DNA of 64,000 bases from Candidatus Sulfotelmatobacter sp. (GTDB lineage: Bacteria; Acidobacteriota; Terriglobia; Terriglobales; Acidobacteriaceae), in assembly GCA_036500765.1 (NCBI GenBank), contig DASYBM010000016.1, positions 62,001 to 126,000 of the forward strand, written 5' to 3'. Below the pieces are notes generated by a model, which ran no database searches, had not been told where the DNA came from, and saw nothing but the letters and a program-made list of their open reading frames with translations. The first letter of the stretch is position 1, and every line of letters starts with the position of its first letter. Shown piece by piece: positions 52,778 to 61,838 of the stretch. The translations under genes and the position numbers were made by a program.

Positions 52778-53440
52778 GTGACTGCTCCCATCATCACGGT
52801 CAGCAACATCATCAAGCAGTTTGGACGCTTTGCCGCGTTGCGCGGCGTGAGCGCCGAGTTCGACGCGGGACGCTTTCACGCGATTCTCGGCGAGAACGGA
52901 GCAGGGAAGACCACGCTGCTGCGTGCGCTGGCCGGCCTCGCGCAACCGACGCGGGGAGAGATTTCGATTTTTGGACGCACGCCGCAGGATGCCTGCCGTG
53001 ATATCGGCTACATGGCGCACCCGTCACTCCTTTATGACGAGATGAGCGGGATGGAGAATCTGCGGTATTTCGCGCGGCTCTATAACATTGCAGGCGATGC
53101 ACGTTGCTTAGAAGTGATTCGCGCCGTGGGCCTCGATCCGGAATTGACGCGCGCGGTTGGCCAGTATTCGCAAGGGATGCGCCAGCGGATGTCGCTGGCG
53201 CGGGCGATTCTGCACGATCCGAAGGTGCTACTGCTGGATGAGCCATTCTCAAACGTGGACGCGCAATCGGCACAAGCCATGGTCGCGCTGCTCAAGGGAA
53301 TGCGCGATGCGGGGAAGACAGTGTTCGTGATCACACATCAGACTTCGCTGCTCGAAGGCGTCGCCGACGAATTCGTATGGATGCACGCTGGCCAAATCGT
53401 CGACCGGACGGCAACTCTGGCTCGGACGGTGACGCCATGA
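52778..53440 (+). CDS. ccmA: Haem exporter ATP-binding protein CcmA
   Basis: 220 residues from a GTG at 52778; a TTG at 52742 would add 12. There is no ATG near, so the start is uncertain. It is an ABC ATPase with Walker A GENGAGKTT, the signature QYSQGMRQRMSLARAIL, Walker B KVLLLDEPFSNVD and the switch His in VFVITHQTSLL. With CcmB it uses ATP to free holo-CcmE from CcmC. Its stop overlaps the ccmB ATG by four bases. Confidence 0.92.
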   Translation: MTAPIITVSNIIKQFGRFAALRGVSAEFDAGRFHAILGENGAGKTTLLRALAGLAQPTRGEISIFGRTPQDACRDIGYMAHPSLLYDEMSGMENLRYFARLYNIAGDARCLEVIRAVGLDPELTRAVGQYSQGMRQRMSLARAILHDPKVLLLDEPFSNVDAQSAQAMVALLKGMRDAGKTVFVITHQTSLLEGVADEFVWMHAGQIVDRTATLARTVTP

Positions 53441-54114
53441 ATTCGCTCTGGGCCGTAATGGCGGCGACGCTGGTGAAAGATATCCGGCTGGAGTGGCGGT
53501 CGAAAGACGCGCTCAACTCGATGCTCTTCTTTTCGCTGCTGGTGGTGGTGATCTTCGTGTTCTCGTTCGATCCGCTGGCGGAAGAGTCGCGGCACATTGT
53601 GGGCGGACTGGTATGGGTCGCGTTCCTGTTTGCGGCCGTGGTGGCGCTCAACCAGACCTGGGCGCGCGAGTTGCGGAATCAGGTTCTCGATGCCTACCGG
53701 GTTTCTCCTGCGCCGGCAAATGCATTATTTCTGGCCAAGGCAGTGGGCAATTTTATTTTCGTAAGCGTGCTGGAAGCCCTGATGACGCCGCTGTTCGTAA
53801 TTTTCTACAATCTGCGAGTCTTGGGTCCGGCGTGGCAACTGATTCCGGTCGCGGTGTTCGGAACCTGGGCGCTAGTGGTAAATGGAACATTTTTTGCGGC
53901 TATGTCGTTGCGTACCCGCAACCGCGAACTCATGCTGCCACTGCTGCTGTTTCCGATTTCGATTCCGGCCGTGATCGCCATGGTTGCGGCCACTACCTCG
54001 ATTCTGACCGGCGAAGACTCGGCGCACTTCTACATCGTGTTGCTTCTCACCTACGATGTGGTGTTTACTACAGCTTGTCTGGCATTATTCGAAAAAATTC
54101 TGCACGCGGAATGA
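53437..54114 (+). CDS. ccmB: Haem exporter membrane protein CcmB
   Basis: 225 residues from the ATG at 53437, which overlaps the ccmA stop (ATGA). Six hydrophobic segments are visible, beginning LNSMLFFSLLVVVIFVFSFDP. CcmB-type text includes GLVWVAFLFAAVVALNQTWA and LPLLLFPISIPAVIAMVAAT. The protein is the membrane part of the CcmAB transporter. Its stop overlaps the ccmC ATG in the same way. Confidence 0.93.
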   Translation: MNSLWAVMAATLVKDIRLEWRSKDALNSMLFFSLLVVVIFVFSFDPLAEESRHIVGGLVWVAFLFAAVVALNQTWARELRNQVLDAYRVSPAPANALFLAKAVGNFIFVSVLEALMTPLFVIFYNLRVLGPAWQLIPVAVFGTWALVVNGTFFAAMSLRTRNRELMLPLLLFPISIPAVIAMVAATTSILTGEDSAHFYIVLLLTYDVVFTTACLALFEKILHAE

Positions 54115-55019
54115 AACGGCTCTTCCCCATCCTGGCGGTTCTGACGGCGCTATTCCTGGCCTACGCCCTATATCTCGCCCTCAGCAAGAGCACGCCGACT
54201 GACGCCCAGCAGGGCGATGTCTACCGCATCATTTATTATCACGTGCCCTCGGCGTGGACCGCGTTTTTGCTGTTCTTCATCAACTTCATTGCTTCGATCC
54301 AATATCTTGCGAGTAGCAAGGCTGCGACGAAAACGGCGGCGAAGTGGATTGTGATTGCAATCGGAGTCGTGGGAACGATCGCCTGTTTCCTGCCACAGGT
54401 GCAGGCCATGATCCCGGCGGGCATGCGTCCCAGCGCCGTGGCCACGACGGTGCTGATGATTCCGGCATTTTATTTCCTGATCGGATGGCTCTTTCCTGGA
54501 GACCAGCTTGACGTTCTTGCCGTTACGAGCGCCGAGGTGGGCGTGGTTTTTTGCACCATCGTGCTGGTTACAGGCCCGATCTGGGCGCGGCCGGTGTGGG
54601 GCATCTGGTGGGCGCCGGGAGATATTCGTCTGACTTCGACGCTGGTGTTGTGGTTGATTTATGTCAGTTACCTGGTGCTGCGGCGCTTTTCCAACAGTGC
54701 GCAGACCCAGATGATGGCGGCGGCGCTGGCCGTCTTCGGGGCGCTGGATGTTCCTCTGGTTTATTTTTCGATCTGGTTCTTCCGCACGCAACATCCGCAG
54801 CCCGTGATCGGCGGCGGCGGTTCGATGGATCCGCGTATGCTGCATGTGCTGCTCATCAGTTGGATGGCGTTTCTGTGTTTTGCATTTCTAGTGTGCTGGT
54901 CGCGCTTCCGCTTGGAAGTGCTATCGCGTGAGATCGAAGAGGCGCACGCCATGGAATCACTGGTCGGAACAGGAGAGGCGGCCAAGGCCAGTCTGCCTCT
55001 CACTCGGAGTTCACGATGA
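54111..55019 (+). CDS. ccmC: Haem delivery protein CcmC
   Basis: 302 residues from the ATG at 54111. It loads haem onto CcmE. The tryptophan-rich haem-handling motif is WGIWWAPGDIRLTSTLVLWL, and conserved His residues flank it (YYHVPSAW, and HPQPVIGGGG in the outer loop). Six membrane helices are seen. The longer frame starting at 53493 is an artefact that overlaps ccmB. It overlaps ccmD by four bases. Confidence 0.93.
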   Translation: MKRLFPILAVLTALFLAYALYLALSKSTPTDAQQGDVYRIIYYHVPSAWTAFLLFFINFIASIQYLASSKAATKTAAKWIVIAIGVVGTIACFLPQVQAMIPAGMRPSAVATTVLMIPAFYFLIGWLFPGDQLDVLAVTSAEVGVVFCTIVLVTGPIWARPVWGIWWAPGDIRLTSTLVLWLIYVSYLVLRRFSNSAQTQMMAAALAVFGALDVPLVYFSIWFFRTQHPQPVIGGGGSMDPRMLHVLLISWMAFLCFAFLVCWSRFRLEVLSREIEEAHAMESLVGTGEAAKASLPLTRSSR

Positions 55020-55147
55020 ACGCCATCAAATTTCTCATCGCCGCTTACATCGCCACATGGACAATCCACGGAATTTATCTCGGCACCCTGGTTCGAAGAT
55101 TCGCTCGACTGCGCCAGCAGCAGAAAGAATTGGGAAAGAAAGTGTAG
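55016..55147 (+). CDS. ccmD: Short haem exporter protein CcmD
   Basis: 43 residues: MNAIKFLIAAYIATWTIHGI then YLGTLVRRFARLRQQQKELG and KKV. One membrane helix with Tyr and Trp, followed by an Arg/Lys-rich tail, is the CcmD pattern; CcmD stabilises the CcmABC complex. Its ATG overlaps the ccmC stop. Its stop TAG is the third to fifth base of the 27-bp arm of the following inverted repeat. Confidence 0.85.
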   Translation: MNAIKFLIAAYIATWTIHGIYLGTLVRRFARLRQQQKELGKKV

Positions 55148-55282
55148 GGCGGACACTCTTGTCCGCCGCCTTTGACTTTGATTTTGATTTTTAGGTGGTC
55201 AGTACCATTTCCGCCCAGGTGGAACCCAAAAACAAGATCCAACCCAAGATCAACCGCGGCGGACAGGAGTGTCCGCCCTACA
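55143..55282. repeat. 140-bp element with 27-bp inverted-repeat ends
   Basis: Ends 55143-55169 and 55256-55282 are inverted repeats with 26 of 27 matches; each end is itself a small palindrome (GGCGGACA...TGTCCGCC). The inner 86 bases have no gene. It could be a MITE-like element or a bidirectional terminator, since it fills the convergent spacer between ccmD and a PilZ gene and supplies the ccmD stop codon. Confidence 0.8.
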
Positions 55283-55286
55283 TGGG

Positions 55287-55658
55287 TCAGTTCGACGTTT
55301 TCCACTCCGCCTGCAGGGCGGCCAGAAAGTCGGGGCTGCCGCCGGAGCGGAGGAACTCGTAGTCTTCGATCATGGCGGCGGTGCCAACGCGGGCGGAAGG
55401 CAGGGGTTGTTCTACGCGGATCACGCGCGCGGTGAAGCGGACGCGGACCGCGTCGGTGAGCGTGATGTGCGGAGGGAAAGTCAGAGTGACTTCCAGCTTG
55501 GTGCCAGCCTCGATGGCGCGATCAAGATAAAAGAAAACGCCGCGCGCGCTGACATTCTGAGTTTCGGTATGAACCTCGCTCGCGCCTTCGCGAACAATGG
55601 CGGGCAGCCGCATGTCAAACCGTCGCATCGTCCGCCGTTCCTGTGAATTCGATTGCAT
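55287..55658 (-). CDS. PilZ-domain protein
   Basis: 123 residues. The N-terminal RRTMRRFDMRLPAIV carries the arginine cluster and the middle NVSARGVFFYL is the (D/N)xSxxG motif of c-di-GMP-binding PilZ domains. The rest, TKLEVTLTFPPHITLTDAVR, is the usual beta barrel. It is a lone PilZ domain, so it probably acts by binding partners. The gene ends four bases from the inverted-repeat element. Confidence 0.83.
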   Translation of the reverse strand: MQSNSQERRTMRRFDMRLPAIVREGASEVHTETQNVSARGVFFYLDRAIEAGTKLEVTLTFPPHITLTDAVRVRFTARVIRVEQPLPSARVGTAAMIEDYEFLRSGGSPDFLAALQAEWKTSN

Positions 55659-56515
55659 GTCTGGGCGCGCCTCGCCAAAAGCGCGTAGTACTTAAGACAA
55701 ACGAGCACAATATACGGCTTAATGTCTGAACAACCGGCCTGCGTTTCGACTGGACGCGGCCTTGTAGCCCTCAATGTATAGAAACAACAGCAGTTTGCAA
55801 CAGCAAAATGCGGTTGGAACTGATTCGGTTATTCTGTTCGGATTTCGGAACAAACCCCGTTCGCGAGCCGCGGGAGGACGCACGCATGCGCATGGCTCAG
55901 TGATCTGACAAGCAATCCCGCTGCCATCTGCGCGGCGAGAGAGTCGTAGGTTTTCCCACTAAGAATGAGCGGTTTGAGGAATTGCGCGACCCCGGAGACG
56001 AGCGCATCCCTGCAAGCAATTGCGGAAAGTTGTTCGTTCTTTTTCCTGTTGCCGTCGGCGTCACGGCACTTTTGTGCTACCACTCGGCATCTTTCCTCGC
56101 CATCAACCGCATCTGACGAATCTTGGAGTGGGCGGGAGTAGTCATTAGACTTTACCGATGCCTAGTTGCGGTCTCATCCTGAGCGCAGCCGTTTTTCGGG
56201 CGGAGTCGAAGAGATTTCCCGCTTCGCTGGCTCGGCGCGTAAGCCAAGTTGCACCCTGCCCAGCCGAGGGTCGCTTGACTTGTCTATTCGTCAGATGTTT
56301 AAGTAGTTATTTAATTTTTCCGCCAGTTTCCAGTGACACGCAAGCCGCGCTCAGGTTCGCCGGCGCGAGGCTCGATGGATGTGTGCGCCGTCCTAAGTCT
56401 CTCCACTGACGCTAGGCGAAAAATTGTTCTGAACGCGATTGATCGCAGCGAAGGATCGGAACGCGCAGGATCGGAACGCGAACGAATATTGGTTTGCACC
56501 GCATCGGAGGAACGA
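55659..56515. other. Long spacer with one short repeat, no assured gene
   Basis: 857 bases between the divergent PilZ and SBBP genes. Apart from the short repeat at 56168-56205, I see no gene, tRNA or hairpin. Open frames on both strands (for example 55829-56083 minus) lack domains and ribosome sites. It likely carries the promoter of the large secreted protein. Confidence 0.5.
56168..56205. repeat. Short intergenic repeat (second copy)
   Basis: TCATCCTGAGCGCAGCC at one end and GGCGGAGTCGAAG at the other. The same end motifs occur at 52606-52665, where the inner part is longer and unrelated. Confidence 0.45.
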
Positions 56516-59500
56516 GTGAACGTGAATCACCGTTGGTTGGGAACATCCGTAGTACGAGTTCGCATTCTGGTGGCTGGGCTGGTACTGCTCGGCGCAGGAT
56601 GCGCAGTTCTCGGGTGGGGTTCCCGCTCACGCCCAGTCGCCGCGAACGCCCCGGTCCAGTCGGCTGCAACCAGGATTTCCACGATTTCTCGGCCAACGCT
56701 CTCTGAGCGAGCGACTACCGAGCAAGCCGTTGCTGAACAGACGATCGCCGAACGGACGATCGCCGAACGGATGACTGCTGAGGCGCCGATGCCGTCTGGC
56801 CTGGCAATGCCCTCGCAGAGGCTGTGGGGCCAAGCCAAGGCGGATGCGAATTCGCGGGCGCGCTCACTGCTGGCCGGACTGCCCCTGATCTTCGAACCCA
56901 ACCGGGGACAAGGGAATCTGGATGCGACCGACCCCAGAGCGAAGTTTGTGACGCGTGGCTCGGGCTATAGCCTTTTTCTGGGGACGGAGGGCGCGATCCT
57001 TAGTCTGGTCTCCCCGGATCGGAAAGCCGAAGCCAAAGCATCGGCTAGCGCAAGCAAGTCGAGTAAATACGAAGCCTCCCCGAGCCGGGTCGAGTCGGTG
57101 GAGATGAAGTTGGCTGGGGCCAATCACAATCCCAAAATCAGCGGGACGGAGCTGCTGCCCGGCAAGAGCAACTATTTTCTCGGCAATGATCCCGCGAAGT
57201 GGAAAACTGGTGTGCCGCAATATGCCCGCGTGCGCTACGAGAATATTTATCCCGGAATCAATCTCGTTTTTTACGGAAATCAAGGACGTCTCGAATACGA
57301 TTTCCAGGTTGCCCCCGGAGCCGATCCACAGCAAGCCGAACTTGAATTTAACGGAGCGAAGCACCTCCAATTAAAGAATGGAGCGCTCGTGATTCAAGGC
57401 GAGGGCGGTAGCGTGCAACTGGAGGCGCCACGCATCTACCAGGAAATCGCAGGGCGCCAGCAAACAGTCGAAGGCAAGTTCGTGCTGCGCGGCGATCGCC
57501 GAGCGGGATTCGCGATCGGCGCCTACGATCACGCGCGCGAGCTGGTGATTGATCCCATCTTGAGCTTCTCCACTTACTTCGGCGGCAGCGGGGACGAGCA
57601 TTTTTCGTCGATCGCGGTCGATGGTTCTTTCAACATTTATCTGGCCGGTTCGACGACTTCGCCGAATCTTCCTACCGTTCCCGGCCTATTCCAGCCTGCG
57701 CTGAACAGCACGGCGGGTGCGCAGAACGTTTATGTCGCTAAGATCACCCCGCCACTCGGCTCGATCGCTGCTGTGCTTGATTACGTGACCTACCTCGGTG
57801 GCGAAGGCATCGACTACCCCGTCGGAATCGGAGTCGACCAGCGGGGCGATCCTTATGTGGCGGGGACAACGACTTCCGCCCTTTTCCCGACGACCGGAAC
57901 GAATGCGTATCAGACCTCTCCGGCGAGCGCGGGCACGCATGCGTTTGTGACCGAATTGCAGTTCGACGCGACTGTCCTGCTGTATTCGTCTTATCTGTCC
58001 GGCAATGGTACCGACATCGCCAGTGGGATGGCCATTGATGCGTCCGGCGATGTTTACGTGACCGGAACGACCACTTCGACAGATGTTTCTTCCGCCAGCG
58101 ATCAATTCCCGGCCAGCAATCTGCCGCAGGGCGTGCCATATCAGAACCTGTCGCGCGCGCCGGGCCTGGCTCAATTTTTCGTGACCAAGGTGAATACGCT
58201 CGGATTTCGCACCAACAGCATTGCGTATTCGACCTATTTTGGCGGTGGAGTGTTTGACACGACTCCCGATCCCATTGCTACGGGCGGCGGAATTGCCGTC
58301 GACAGCAACGGCATTGTCTACTTCACTGGCACAACAAACTTTCTCTACACAGGAACCTCCAGCGCGACTGACTTCCCCATCCTGAATGCCTACCAGCCAT
58401 GTCTGGATCAGCCGCCTCCTTCCATTATCGTAAGTCCTCAAACATGCACGACCTCCACGACTACGACCGATCCGGACGCGTTTGTGGCCAAGCTCAACCT
58501 GAACCCCAACATTTCCCCGGCACAGCAACTGGTCTGGTCGACGTACGTGGGCGGCACCGGGACCGACTCTGGCTCAGGCGTTGCGCTTGATAGCGGCGCG
58601 GCCAATGTCTACATTGTGGGAACCACGAACTCCACCGACATTGGAACCACTGTCGCCACGGTCAATAATACGGCTGCGTATCAACGCTGCCTCGACACTC
58701 CGGTAAACCCGACCTTAGGCACGCCTTGTACGCCGCCCGCCAATCCTCAGAACGACGCCTTTGTGGCACGCCTGACCAATCCTACAAATGCCGTTGGGAG
58801 CTGTACAAACGGATCTTGTAATGTGGCGCTCAACTATTTCTCCTATCTGGGAGGAAGCCTGAACGAAGCCGGACTGGCGATCGCCGTGGACTCCTCCAGC
58901 GGCGCAGTCGTGACGGGATGGACGCAGTCGATCGATTTTCCGGTATCTCCGCCCTCCAACCCCATTCAGAGCACTCTCCAGGGACCGCAGGATGCCTTTA
59001 TGGCCCGGCTGAACACGGTCGCGATAACCGGCCAGCAGACGGTTTCATCCTGGGCGAATTACTTTGGCGGCACCGGTACCGACCAGGGCACCGGCGTCAC
59101 AATCGATACTAATCAGAACGCGTATTTCGCCGGGGATACCAATTCCACTACGCTGTTCCCGCTGCAAGAAGCGCTCGGCCAATATGGGAGCATCAATGGT
59201 TCAACCAACAATGGCGGTTACGATGCATTTGTAACCCAATTCGGACCCGCGTTGAGCATGTCGATCGTCGGCACGTTGTTTCAAGGCACCAATCAGACAT
59301 TTATCGACGCTGGCAGCCAGGCAACGTTCACCTATATTGTGACCAATAACGGACCTGATGCTGCGAGCGGTATCACGGTGAGCGACAATCTCACGGGAGT
59401 TCCGGTCACGTTTGTTTCGGCGAGCGCCAATGGAGTAACGTGCGGTGGAGGCTCAACCAGCGCCAATGTGAGTTGCCCGCTTCAAGCCCTTCAGGCGGGC

Positions 59501-60154
59501 TCAACCGCGACCGTTACGATTGTGTTAACGCCCACGCCAAACGCCCAGGGAACGCAAGGCTCGTTCAATGGCGGCAACGTGCAGGCCACGACCCAGGGCA
59601 ACATTGTGCTGGCGCACGCTCAGGTGCCGGCGCAAATGTCGGACTTCAGGATGTCGGTCGCGCCACCCAGCAACAGCGTATTGCAGGCAGGGGACACAGC
59701 CCCCTACACCGTGAATCTCTCGCCCAACCCGGTATATTCCCATGCCATTTCGCTGGCCTGCACCGGACTACCCACCGGGGCGGCTTGCAACTTCTCCACG
59801 CAATCGGTCACGTTGGAGGGTGCGGGATCTTCGACGCTCGATATCACGACAACGGCGCGGCCGGTGGTGACGACCACTAGCTTGCTGACGCGCCATTTCT
59901 ATGCGATCTGGCTGGCAGTTCCTGGACTGACTATGCTGGGAGTGGGGGTTGGCGGCGGACGCCGGCGGCAACGCGCGTTGGGAATTCTGATGTTCTGCGC
60001 GCTCTTTGCGCTGCTCCTGCTGCAACCTGCATGCAGCAGCTCAACCAGCGTCCCCCCGGTCAGCGGCACCCCCGCAGGCAACTACACGATCACGGTCACA
60101 GCCACATCGGGCGCTGATGTCAAAAGTCAAAACATCACGCTGGCAGTACCGTAG
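56516..60154 (+). CDS. Large secreted SBBP-repeat protein with DUF11-like and split C-terminal domain
   Basis: 1212 residues from the GTG at 56516, with GGAGG six bases upstream. A signal/anchor segment (VRILVAGLVLLGAGCAVLGW) and a spacer with the tandem unit TIAER precede the domain LPLIFEPNRGQGNLDATDPR (DUF7948 type). SBBP beta-propeller repeats follow (for example STYFGGSGDEHFSSIAVDG and VGGTGTDSGSGVALDSG). Later come a DUF11-like domain (FTYIVTNNGPDAASGITV) and a last Ig-like region. This region is split by two hydrophobic segments (FYAIWLAVPGLTMLGVGV, then ALFALLLLQPACSSS) before YTITVTATSGADVKS. The function is unknown. Confidence 0.87.
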   Translation: MNVNHRWLGTSVVRVRILVAGLVLLGAGCAVLGWGSRSRPVAANAPVQSAATRISTISRPTLSERATTEQAVAEQTIAERTIAERMTAEAPMPSGLAMPSQRLWGQAKADANSRARSLLAGLPLIFEPNRGQGNLDATDPRAKFVTRGSGYSLFLGTEGAILSLVSPDRKAEAKASASASKSSKYEASPSRVESVEMKLAGANHNPKISGTELLPGKSNYFLGNDPAKWKTGVPQYARVRYENIYPGINLVFYGNQGRLEYDFQVAPGADPQQAELEFNGAKHLQLKNGALVIQGEGGSVQLEAPRIYQEIAGRQQTVEGKFVLRGDRRAGFAIGAYDHARELVIDPILSFSTYFGGSGDEHFSSIAVDGSFNIYLAGSTTSPNLPTVPGLFQPALNSTAGAQNVYVAKITPPLGSIAAVLDYVTYLGGEGIDYPVGIGVDQRGDPYVAGTTTSALFPTTGTNAYQTSPASAGTHAFVTELQFDATVLLYSSYLSGNGTDIASGMAIDASGDVYVTGTTTSTDVSSASDQFPASNLPQGVPYQNLSRAPGLAQFFVTKVNTLGFRTNSIAYSTYFGGGVFDTTPDPIATGGGIAVDSNGIVYFTGTTNFLYTGTSSATDFPILNAYQPCLDQPPPSIIVSPQTCTTSTTTTDPDAFVAKLNLNPNISPAQQLVWSTYVGGTGTDSGSGVALDSGAANVYIVGTTNSTDIGTTVATVNNTAAYQRCLDTPVNPTLGTPCTPPANPQNDAFVARLTNPTNAVGSCTNGSCNVALNYFSYLGGSLNEAGLAIAVDSSSGAVVTGWTQSIDFPVSPPSNPIQSTLQGPQDAFMARLNTVAITGQQTVSSWANYFGGTGTDQGTGVTIDTNQNAYFAGDTNSTTLFPLQEALGQYGSINGSTNNGGYDAFVTQFGPALSMSIVGTLFQGTNQTFIDAGSQATFTYIVTNNGPDAASGITVSDNLTGVPVTFVSASANGVTCGGGSTSANVSCPLQALQAGSTATVTIVLTPTPNAQGTQGSFNGGNVQATTQGNIVLAHAQVPAQMSDFRMSVAPPSNSVLQAGDTAPYTVNLSPNPVYSHAISLACTGLPTGAACNFSTQSVTLEGAGSSTLDITTTARPVVTTTSLLTRHFYAIWLAVPGLTMLGVGVGGGRRRQRALGILMFCALFALLLLQPACSSSTSVPPVSGTPAGNYTITVTATSGADVKSQNITLAVP

Positions 60155-60431
60155 TCGCAGGCGAGACGAAAAGCGAGGGCTGGCGTCGTTGCATTTCGCC
60201 GACACCGTTACGGAACAGGCTGACCCACTCGTCGTGGGTTTCGACGAGTTGGAACCACGATCTCGCTCCCACATTCTCTCCAGAGGGCGCTGGTAAGGCC
60301 GATCCATCGAAAACCGCGACGGATATGGCACCCAGGACGTGACACTGCATGCGTAGGCAAGCCTCTCGCTGTGAAATTTCGATGAGGTTCTTACCAATCC
60401 TGAAGGCCGGCGCCTGACGCCCACCAAAAAA

Positions 60432-61838
60432 CTACGCGCCCGCCGACAGCTTGTGGTGGCCCCGGGCTTCGGCAATGCCGTACTGCCGGATTTTGTAGAG
60501 CAGAGCCTTGTAGCTGATCTGGAGAATCGCCGCGGCCTGCTTGCGGTTCCAATTCGTTTGTTCCAGTGCCTGGGTGATCGCTTGCGCCTCGGCTTCGTCT
60601 TTGGCGGTGCGCGCCAGAGATTTCAATCCGCCCGCATCGCCGGCGCGGGCAGAAGAATCTCCAGGCAATCCGCCATTGCCATCGTTACGGGGTAGAAGTT
60701 CGGTGACCGCCAGATTCTCATCCCCGAGAATCAGATAGCGCTTCAGGAAGTTATTCAACTCCCGGAGGTTGCCCGGCCAGGAATGATTCTGGCAGGCCAG
60801 CAGCAGCGCCGGAGACAGCGGCAATGGCGCGCGGGCGTAACGCTCGGCCATGCGCGTCATGGAATGTTTAAGCAGAATGGGAATCTCTTCCTTGCGCTCA
60901 CGCAGCGGCGGAATCTGCATGGTGAAGGCGTTCAGCCGATAGTAGAGATCCTCGCGCAACCGTTTGTTGGCGAGCGCTTCCGGGATGTTAATGTTAGTGG
61001 CCGCCAGGATGCGCACGTCGACTTTGATGACGGTGCGGCTTCCCAGGCGCGAAAACTGCCCGTCCTGCAAAACGTGCAAAAGCTTGGCTTGCAGGGAGGG
61101 CGGCATCTCACCGATTTCGTCGAGCAGAATCGTTCCCCGATTGCACAGCTCGAACTTTCCCGGCTTGGCGTGGTTCGCGCCCGTGAAGGCGCCCTGCTCA
61201 TAACCGAAAAGTTCGCTTTCGAGAAGATCGGCGGGAACCGCGGCGCAGTTCACCTTCAGAAACGTGCGGTGGGCGCGCGGAGAAAGCTTGTGAATCAGGC
61301 GCGCGAGCACTTCTTTGCCGGTTCCACTTTCGCCGAGCAGGAGTACGGGAATGTCGACATTGGCCACCAGCGCGGCTTGCGAGCGAATCTTTCGCATGGC
61401 GGGACTCGCCGCGATAAAGAACACGTCGTCGGCAAGCTCTTCTACCTCTCCGCTGTAGCTCTGCTTTCCCTGTCCGAGGCTGAGATCGATGACGGCGTCG
61501 AGTTCCGCTTTCTGAAACGGCTTGGTGAGATAATCCTGCGCGCCGAGTTTCATCGCGTGTACGACTTTGCGCGTGTCGTTGACGCACGACAACATCACGA
61601 CTTTGACTCCGGGTTGCAGTTGGCGCATTTGCTCGAGCGTCTGCAAGCCGTCAATGCCGGGCATGAGCACATCGAGCAGCACCAGGTCGGGCTGCAAGCC
61701 CTTTTCGACGCGCAGCAAGGCTTCTTCGCCGGTGGTGGCGGTTTCGACTTTGTAGTCGTCCACTTCCAGCAATGTCTTGATATAGCGGAGCATGCCGGGT
61801 TCATCGTCCACCAGCAGAATCTTGGCGGTTGGCTTCAT
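60432..61838 (-). CDS. Sigma-54-dependent response regulator
   Basis: 468 residues from the ATG at 61838; the longer frame to 62351 overlaps the kinase in another frame. Receiver domain with LLVDDEP and phospho-acceptor Asp in LVLLDVLMPGIDG; AAA+ core with GESGTGKEV, an intact GYEQGAFTGA loop and ILLDEIGEM; Fis-type HTH at the end (NRKQAAAILQISYKALLYKI). It should activate sigma-54 promoters. Its start overlaps the stop of the upstream kinase by four bases. Targets are unknown. Confidence 0.93.
   Translation of the reverse strand: MKPTAKILLVDDEPGMLRYIKTLLEVDDYKVETATTGEEALLRVEKGLQPDLVLLDVLMPGIDGLQTLEQMRQLQPGVKVVMLSCVNDTRKVVHAMKLGAQDYLTKPFQKAELDAVIDLSLGQGKQSYSGEVEELADDVFFIAASPAMRKIRSQAALVANVDIPVLLLGESGTGKEVLARLIHKLSPRAHRTFLKVNCAAVPADLLESELFGYEQGAFTGANHAKPGKFELCNRGTILLDEIGEMPPSLQAKLLHVLQDGQFSRLGSRTVIKVDVRILAATNINIPEALANKRLREDLYYRLNAFTMQIPPLRERKEEIPILLKHSMTRMAERYARAPLPLSPALLLACQNHSWPGNLRELNNFLKRYLILGDENLAVTELLPRNDGNGGLPGDSSARAGDAGGLKSLARTAKDEAEAQAITQALEQTNWNRKQAAAILQISYKALLYKIRQYGIAEARGHHKLSAGA

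Noticed and set aside
53493-54110. N-terminal extension of the ccmC frame
   Set aside because: It overlaps ccmB in another frame; the CcmC protein clearly begins at the ATG at 54111, coupled to the ccmB stop.
55829-56083. 84-residue minus-strand frame in the long spacer
   Set aside because: There is no ribosome site or recognisable domain, and the composition is not convincing for a protein.
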